A model generated the notes under the pieces. That model did no database searches. It was not told the origin of the DNA and saw nothing but the letters and a program-made list of their open reading frames with translations. A stretch of 41,128 bases of DNA from Gammaproteobacteria bacterium (GTDB lineage Bacteria > Pseudomonadota > Gammaproteobacteria > Pseudomonadales > Azotimanducaceae), in assembly GCA_002731575.1 (NCBI GenBank), contig PCCE01000026.1:17430-58557 (forward strand), in the 5' to 3' direction. This document shows, piece after piece, positions 35,950 through 41,128 of the stretch (the stretch's first letter is position 1; the number at the start of each line of letters is the position of its first letter). The translations under genes and the position numbers were made by a program.

Positions 35950-36753
35950 TTGGATACATCTTTGCACGGTAGAGTCGCCCTCATTACCGGCGGCAGTAAG
36001 GGTCTGGGTTTTGCTACCGCAAAGGCCTACTTCAGCCATGGTGCCAAGATTGCCCTGCTGGCGCGCGGCGCCGAAGAACTTGCTGCCGCAGCAGTGGCGC
36101 TTCGTGAACTCACCCTTGCTGAGGCGTATCAGGCCAGCGCCGACGTGGCGACCTTTGTCTGCGATGTGACTGACCCTGAGGCGGTTACCAGGGTCCATCA
36201 GGATGTTGTTAATACTCTCGGCGATGTGGACATTCTGGTGAACAATGCTGGTCAGTCCGCTGCCAAACCCTTTCTCAAGATCACTGACGCGGAATGGCAG
36301 GCAGACCTCGACCTCAAGCTGATGGCGGCCATTCGTCTGACACGTCTGGTATGGCCGGGGATGGCCCAGCGGCAGTGGGGACGCGTTATCAATCTGCTCA
36401 ACGTCTATGCCAAACTGCCAGATGCTGGCACCGCCCCGACCTCTATTTCCCGTGCTGCGGGCATGGCCCTGACCAAGGTGCTAAGCGCTGAAGGTGCCCC
36501 CGACAACATTTTGGTAAACGCCATGCTTATTGGCTTCATCGAGAGCGATCAAATACGTCGCCAACATGCAGCCAGTGACAGTTCGCTCTCTCTTAAGGAA
36601 TTCATCGCCAAGGCCGGTGCGCGCTTACCGATGAAGCGTATGGGCCGGGCAGAAGAGGCAGCAAATTTGGCGCTGTTTTTGGCCAGCGATGCAGGATCCT
36701 ATGTCACTGGCTGTGCCATTAATATGGATGGCGGATTATCCAAGGCGGTTTAA
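35950..36753 (+). CDS. Short-chain dehydrogenase/reductase family protein with altered active site
   Basis: A 267-residue SDR. The Rossmann fold is intact: ITGGSKGLGFA (12-22), CDVTDPEA near 71, LVNNAGQS near 97, and the C-terminal LASDAGSYVTGCAINMDGG. The usual catalytic Tyr-x3-Lys is replaced: the segment PTSISRAAG (163-171) puts Thr164 and Arg168 in those positions, and the catalytic Ser site reads LLN (149-151). A nearby Tyr153-x-Lys155 may or may not substitute. A recognisable SDR subgroup shares PTS-x-SRAAG, so this is a family trait, not a mutation. TTG start with TGAGGAG 6 bases upstream. Its stop overlaps that of ptsP by 4 bases. The substrate is unknown. Confidence 0.9.
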   Translation: MDTSLHGRVALITGGSKGLGFATAKAYFSHGAKIALLARGAEELAAAAVALRELTLAEAYQASADVATFVCDVTDPEAVTRVHQDVVNTLGDVDILVNNAGQSAAKPFLKITDAEWQADLDLKLMAAIRLTRLVWPGMAQRQWGRVINLLNVYAKLPDAGTAPTSISRAAGMALTKVLSAEGAPDNILVNAMLIGFIESDQIRRQHAASDSSLSLKEFIAKAGARLPMKRMGRAEEAANLALFLASDAGSYVTGCAINMDGGLSKAV

Positions 36754-39044
36754 TGCGGCTTGTCGGCCTTAGACCCCAACCGCGCAGGCATCACCTTGCC
36801 AAGGCCTAGGCGCAGCATTTCTTGATTTAGGAACGGGGTAACTTCTTCGGCGGTATGCATACGCATTACTCGGGCTAACATGCGCCGCGCATCGCTACGT
36901 TTGATGCTGCGTATCACCCACTTCACCCGCAGCAGGTGCGTGGCGTTCATTGACAGCACATGATAGCCCATGGCCATAAGCAGCATGGCGCCAGCAGGCG
37001 TGCCCGCAAGTTCCCCGCAAATGCCTAACGGTTTTTCTTCGGCGTGTACGGCCCGGGCTACCTCACGCAGAGCGGTTACAACTGCCGGATGAATTTCTTG
37101 ATAAAGCTCGGCAACCCGCGGATTGTTGCGGTCTACAGCGAGTAAATATTGGGTTAGGTCGTTAGATCCAACCGCTATAAAATCTGCCTCTCGCGCCAAC
37201 AACCGCGCCTGATAAACCGCTGCTGGCACCTCAATCAGCACGCCGACTTGGGGTCGCTTGACCTGCACACCTTCTTCAAGGACCTCGGCGTAGGCTTGGT
37301 CGATTAACTGCTTAGCGCGCCGCAGCTCGGTCAGACTGGAAATCATTGGCAGCATAATGCGCAAATCGCATAGCAGGTCTGCGTTAGCCTTGAGCATGGC
37401 TCGTACCTGCACCAGAAAAATTTCCGGGTGGTCCAAGGTGACACGAATGCCGCGCCAACCAAGAAAGGGGTTTTCCTCCTGAATGGGGAAATACGACAGC
37501 GACTTATCGCCGCCAATATCCAGTGTGCGCATCGTCACCGGGCGCGGGTCAAAAGCTTCCATATGCTCGCGGTAAAGTGCTCGTTGCTCGACTTCCGTGG
37601 GGAAGCGATCTTGGCTCATAAAGGGCACTTCGGTACGAAACAAACCAATGCCCTCAGCGCCGCGATCAAGTGACCGGGTGATGTCGCTAGTCAAGCCAAT
37701 GTTCACCCACAGCTGCACCCGCCAGCCGTCCAGGGTGACGCAGGGCAGTTCTTTCAGGTCATCCAGCTCGGCGGCAAAAACCTGCTCTTGTTGGAGCAGC
37801 GACTGATTTTCTCTAAGGCGTTCCTCACTTGGCTGGGTATACACATCGCCATAGTGACCGTCGACGATAACCACGGCCCCTTCCAGCTCGTAGGCAGGCA
37901 AATCCAGCGCACCCATCACCGCTGGAACACCCATAGCACGAGCCAAAATAGCCACATGAGAATTACCGGAACCGCGCAATGACACTACGCCGCGCAGCTG
38001 CTCAGCTGGAATGGCCCCAAGCATGGCTGGGGTAATTTCTTCGCCAACGAGAATCGCATCATCAGGAAATTGAGTTTTTTTCTCGCGAATGCGCTGCAAA
38101 TAGGCGAGAACCCGCACGCCCAAATCTTTTACATCCGTGCCGCGCTCGCGCAGATAGGGGTCGTCCATTATCTCGAATCGGCCTACATGCTGACGAATCA
38201 CTTTACGCAGCGCGCCCTGTGCCCATTCGCCACGGCGCACGACCTCACGAATATCGCCGGCCAAGGCACCGTCATCGAGCATGTGCAGATAGGCATCAAA
38301 CAGGGCTAGCTCTTCTTGGGGCAAGCTGGCCTGCAGACTTTGCATGAGGCTGCGGATATCGTTGCGTACCGCCTCAATGGCACGATCAAGCAACATCAGC
38401 TCTATAGTAATGTCTTCGGCCGGGCGACTGGGTACCGCGTCTAAGTCGGCTATTGGGTGCATTACGACACCGGTGCCAATGCCAATTCCAGGCGCTCCAG
38501 CAAACCCCTTAAATTGGCCGTTGGTGATGAGGTCAGCAGAGACTCCTGCAACAATTGAACTGCCTAACGCCTCAGCATGCGCAACCGTGGTGGCGAGTTG
38601 GGCAGACAAGGTCACCAAAAACGCTTCTTCCGATTCATCAAAACGGCGCGGCTCACGCTGCTGCACCACCAGCACCCCAAGCACTCGGCCCTGATGCAAA
38701 ATAGGCACGCCAAGAAAAGCATTGAACGGTTCTTCGCCAATCTCTGGTACGAAATAAAAGTTGGGGTGGGATGGCGCGGCCTCCAGATTCAGCGGCTCTG
38801 CGCGTCGCCCTACTAGGCCTACCAAGCCCTGATCCTGTGCCAGCAGCACCTCGCCAATACGACTGGCATTTAGGCCGTCGGTGGCTGCGAGCACATAGCC
38901 TGTGTCGGCGGTAGCGGTGAGATAAATGGAGCAGACTTCGGTGCCCAAGGCATCCTTAATGTGTGCGGCCAAGCGCTGCACAGATACCGCGAAGTTACCC
39001 TCTTGGGTAACGTCCTGTACGATTTTGCGCAGCATATTGAGCAC
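36750..39044 (-). CDS. ptsP: Phosphoenolpyruvate-protein phosphotransferase PtsP (EI-Ntr)
   Basis: First enzyme of the nitrogen-related PTS, passing phosphate from PEP to NPr. The 764 residues comprise an N-terminal GAF domain (about 5-160, TEVCSIYL and LGVPILHQGRVLGVLVVQQRE), the EI N-terminal domain, the mobile domain with phospho-His363 (GSGNSHVAILARAMG), and the PEP-binding barrel with IGLFRTEVPFM, ILMPMISSL-like segments and the Cys of GICGELAG. GTG start aligns with E. coli PtsP (MLTRLREIV), with AGGA 8 bases upstream; ATG three codons later is the alternative. It follows rppH by 10 bases, the conserved rppH-ptsP pair. Confidence 0.97.
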   Translation of the reverse strand: MLNMLRKIVQDVTQEGNFAVSVQRLAAHIKDALGTEVCSIYLTATADTGYVLAATDGLNASRIGEVLLAQDQGLVGLVGRRAEPLNLEAAPSHPNFYFVPEIGEEPFNAFLGVPILHQGRVLGVLVVQQREPRRFDESEEAFLVTLSAQLATTVAHAEALGSSIVAGVSADLITNGQFKGFAGAPGIGIGTGVVMHPIADLDAVPSRPAEDITIELMLLDRAIEAVRNDIRSLMQSLQASLPQEELALFDAYLHMLDDGALAGDIREVVRRGEWAQGALRKVIRQHVGRFEIMDDPYLRERGTDVKDLGVRVLAYLQRIREKKTQFPDDAILVGEEITPAMLGAIPAEQLRGVVSLRGSGNSHVAILARAMGVPAVMGALDLPAYELEGAVVIVDGHYGDVYTQPSEERLRENQSLLQQEQVFAAELDDLKELPCVTLDGWRVQLWVNIGLTSDITRSLDRGAEGIGLFRTEVPFMSQDRFPTEVEQRALYREHMEAFDPRPVTMRTLDIGGDKSLSYFPIQEENPFLGWRGIRVTLDHPEIFLVQVRAMLKANADLLCDLRIMLPMISSLTELRRAKQLIDQAYAEVLEEGVQVKRPQVGVLIEVPAAVYQARLLAREADFIAVGSNDLTQYLLAVDRNNPRVAELYQEIHPAVVTALREVARAVHAEEKPLGICGELAGTPAGAMLLMAMGYHVLSMNATHLLRVKWVIRSIKRSDARRMLARVMRMHTAEEVTPFLNQEMLRLGLGKVMPARLGSKADKPH

Positions 39045-39054
39045 GGGTGGTGTC

Positions 39055-39603
39055 CTAACTTCCTAACGCACTGGAGGATACCGGTTTTGGCGCGGCCAAC
39101 GCGTTAGGTAAATACTGGGCCAGCTCCACCAAGGCCCGGCGATACACGTCACGTTTGAAGTCCACCACCTGCTCGATGGGGTAGTAATAGCTAACCCAAC
39201 GCCATTCATCAAATTCGGGTTTGGCATGTTGGTGCAAGCGGACGGCAGAGTCGTCGGCATGCATCTGTAGCAAAAACCACTTTTGCTTTTGCCCGACAAA
39301 GCCCGGGGTCGAGTTATTGCGGCGCATATATTTGGGCAAACGGTAGCGCAGCCAGTCGGTAGTTTGGCCCAGCACGGTAACGGCATCTGCGGACACCCCG
39401 ATTTCCTCATGCAGCTCGCGGAACAACGCCTGTTCGAGCGTTTCACCGCTATCGACGCCACCCTGTGGAAACTGCCAGGCATCAAAACCGCCAACCCGAC
39501 GGGCCCACAGCACGCGGTTTGCCGACTCCCGCGATGTGGGCCCCTGCAACAGCACGATGCCAATATTTGGCCGAAATCCGTGCTTATCGATATTCGAATC
39601 CAT
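39055..39603 (-). CDS. rppH: RNA pyrophosphohydrolase RppH
   Basis: Nudix hydrolase that converts 5'-triphosphate (or diphosphate) RNA ends to monophosphate, starting RNase E-dependent decay. The 182 residues begin with [11 protein letters not shown], then [15 protein letters not shown], a complete Nudix box from Gly48 to Val70 with Glu54 and REL-EE (62-67), and [24 protein letters not shown] downstream. These are RppH-specific blocks. GAGGA sits 7 bases before the ATG. With ptsP directly downstream this repeats the E. coli order rppH-ptsP-lgt-thyA, here split by the block at 33.6-36.7 kb. Confidence 0.97.
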   Translation of the reverse strand: MDSNIDKHGFRPNIGIVLLQGPTSRESANRVLWARRVGGFDAWQFPQGGVDSGETLEQALFRELHEEIGVSADAVTVLGQTTDWLRYRLPKYMRRNNSTPGFVGQKQKWFLLQMHADDSAVRLHQHAKPEFDEWRWVSYYYPIEQVVDFKRDVYRRALVELAQYLPNALAAPKPVSSSALGS

Positions 39604-39743
39604 TACCTATTCCTCTGTCTCCACTGTACAACAATACGGCTGAGGAACCCGAGTTTAATTAGCGCAACATGGCCGATTGCGCACTTGCCAGATAAAACGT
39701 GCGAACATAGCGGCCGAGCCAGACAGGAAACCGCCGATTTATC

Positions 39744-41128
39744 ATGCAAAACACCCTGCATCAGCAAACTAGCCTCTATCTCAAACTGCATGCCGAGCAG
39801 CCCGTAAACTGGCAAACATGGAGCGACGACGTACTTGCTGAAGCCAAGGCACAAGACAGGCCAATTTTCTTATCTGTTGGCTACGCGGGTTCGCACTGGT
39901 GTCAGGTTATGTCCCGAGAATCTTTTAGCGACCCTGCTACCGCCAGTGTACTTAACGAGCATTTTTGCTGTATCAAGGTGGACCGGGAGGAGCGGCCAGA
40001 CTTAGATAAAATCTACCTCAGCGCCATGCAACTGCTGACTCAGCAAGGTGGCGGTTGGCCACTGAACCTATTCTTAGATCCCCAGACCGAGCTGCCGTTT
40101 TTTGCTGGCACCTACTTTCCTGCACAAAGCCAAAACGGCCAGCCGGGCTTTGCCGATTTGCTCATGCTTATGTTCGAGGCCTACGACCAACAGCGCGAGG
40201 AGTTGACCGGCCAAAGCGAGAAACTTGCTAACACGCTAAAGCAGCTTGCCCCGCCAGTGCTCGACCCAAAGATGGATGATCAGGCACTTATCGATGCGTG
40301 CCGTGCAACACTGACCGAGCGTTTCGATAGCGCTGAGGGCGGTTTTGGGCAAAGTATGAAGTTCGCCATGCCCGGCAGCATTGATCGATTGCTGCAACAC
40401 TGGGCCTATTGCCGCCGCGCCAAGAGTGCGGACAAAGACGGCTTAGAGATGGTGATGACAACCCTGACGCAAATGGCCCGAGGCGGAATTTTTGACCATT
40501 TGGGCGGCGGCTTTTTCCGTTACGCCCAAGATCGCCAGTGGCGCGTCCCGCACTTTGAAAAAGTACTGTACGACAATGCCCAATTGCTCAGCGTTTATTC
40601 ACAGGCATTGAAACTCGGTGGCGATGCGCTGTTCGAAGATGCATTGACGATGACCTTGGACTGGCTACAGCGCGAGATGCGTGATGAAGCCGGCGGTTTT
40701 TACGCAGTTCAAGATGGAGCCAGCCTCGGCCAACGCGGCCGTCATTATTTATGGCGACGCGAACAGGCAAAAAAGCTTTTGGATGCAGACGCCTACTTAC
40801 TTATCGAAACACTTTACGCCCTGGATAAACCCGCCAACGCCGACAATCACTGGATTTTACATCGGCGAGACTCCTACCGTTCTGTGATCGAGCGCCTGTC
40901 TATGCAGGAAGAGCAGGCAGACGAGATGTTGCAAAACGCTCGTCAAATACTGTTTGCTGCCCGCACTGAACGCACGCCGCCGGTTACCGACAAAAAAATT
41001 CTCAGCGGTTGGAATGGCCTGCTGATTACCGGACTTTGCGATGCCGCACAGGCCCTGAATAGGAGCGAGCACCTAGATACTGCCCAGCAGATTGCCGACT
41101 TTCTGCGCGACAAATGCTGGGATGGTAA
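39744..41128 (+). CDS. DUF255/YyaL-type thioredoxin-domain protein (C-terminus beyond window)
   Basis: The first 461 codons of a long frame open to the right edge. An N-terminal thioredoxin-fold DUF255 domain (about 1-160) and an (alpha/alpha)6-barrel N-acylglucosamine-epimerase-like domain follow, as in YyaL and mammalian SPATA20. Anchors: KVDREERPDLDKIYL near 81, GGWPLNLFLDP, FAGTYFPA, GGIFDHLGGGFFRYAQD and VPHFEKVLYDNAQLL. The redox motif, usually CHWCHVM, reads SHWCQVM: the first Cys is Ser50 and the following His is Gln. Only Cys53 remains. Cellular role is not settled for this family. The nearest AGGA is about 15 bases upstream, so the start is provisional. Confidence 0.88.
   Translation, partial: MQNTLHQQTSLYLKLHAEQPVNWQTWSDDVLAEAKAQDRPIFLSVGYAGSHWCQVMSRESFSDPATASVLNEHFCCIKVDREERPDLDKIYLSAMQLLTQQGGGWPLNLFLDPQTELPFFAGTYFPAQSQNGQPGFADLLMLMFEAYDQQREELTGQSEKLANTLKQLAPPVLDPKMDDQALIDACRATLTERFDSAEGGFGQSMKFAMPGSIDRLLQHWAYCRRAKSADKDGLEMVMTTLTQMARGGIFDHLGGGFFRYAQDRQWRVPHFEKVLYDNAQLLSVYSQALKLGGDALFEDALTMTLDWLQREMRDEAGGFYAVQDGASLGQRGRHYLWRREQAKKLLDADAYLLIETLYALDKPANADNHWILHRRDSYRSVIERLSMQEEQADEMLQNARQILFAARTERTPPVTDKKILSGWNGLLITGLCDAAQALNRSEHLDTAQQIADFLRDKCWDG

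Overview
The window is chromosomal DNA from a gammaproteobacterium. Gene order matches well-known Escherichia coli and Pseudomonas neighbourhoods: nnr-tsaE-amiB-mutL opposite queG/orn; rhdA-psd; efp with epmA and epmB; serB; parC-parE-cpdA-DUF1249 opposite tolC; waaA beside an hldE-like gene; argE-argA; lgt-thyA-folA; rppH-ptsP. Moderately high GC, the Pseudomonas-like arrangements (rhdA next to psd, argE-argA) and the protein subtypes suggest a marine or environmental lineage near Cellvibrionales/Pseudomonadales. That placement is inference. No rRNA, tRNA, insertion sequence, phage gene or CRISPR array was seen. Coding density is very high: no gene-free stretch exceeds about 300 bases.

Layout. 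1-4076 (minus): nnr, tsaE, amiB and the 5' part of mutL, which runs off the left edge. 4163-7655: queG (plus), orn (minus, overlapping it tail to tail), rhdA and psd (plus). 7700-10211: EF-P with both enzymes of its lysylation pathway. 10224-13299: serB (minus) diverging from a two-TM membrane protein, then a VOC protein. 13308-18890 (minus): DUF1249, cpdA, parE, parC. 19097-23530: tolC, then waaA with a truncated HldE-like kinase, then an LpxL-type acyltransferase (outer-membrane and LPS genes). 23567-27995: argE, argA, ilvD and a small Cys-rich protein. 27997-33552 (minus): a run of lgt, thyA, folA, an AcoX-like NAD-kinase-fold gene, fabV and hemE. 33637-36753: an accessory block (NRDE/TANGO2 protein, PPOX flavoprotein, GST, noncanonical SDR) sitting between lgt and ptsP. 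36750-39603 (minus): rppH-ptsP. 39744-end (plus): a DUF255/YyaL-type thioredoxin-fold protein, truncated by the right edge.

Most genes are housekeeping: DNA repair and topology, envelope and LPS assembly, amino-acid, folate, heme and fatty-acid metabolism, RNA decay and translation-factor modification. I found no obvious new multi-gene system. The points that stand out are catalytic-site departures in three proteins (a PfkB-like protein without its catalytic half, an SDR without Tyr-x3-Lys, a DUF255 protein without its first redox Cys), an AcoX-like kinase inside a folate/fatty-acid gene run, a 19-bp palindrome upstream of tolC, several short tandem duplications between genes, and frequent GTG/TTG starts. 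Start codons were moved from the longest reading frame where alignment to known families or a Shine-Dalgarno sequence favoured another position.
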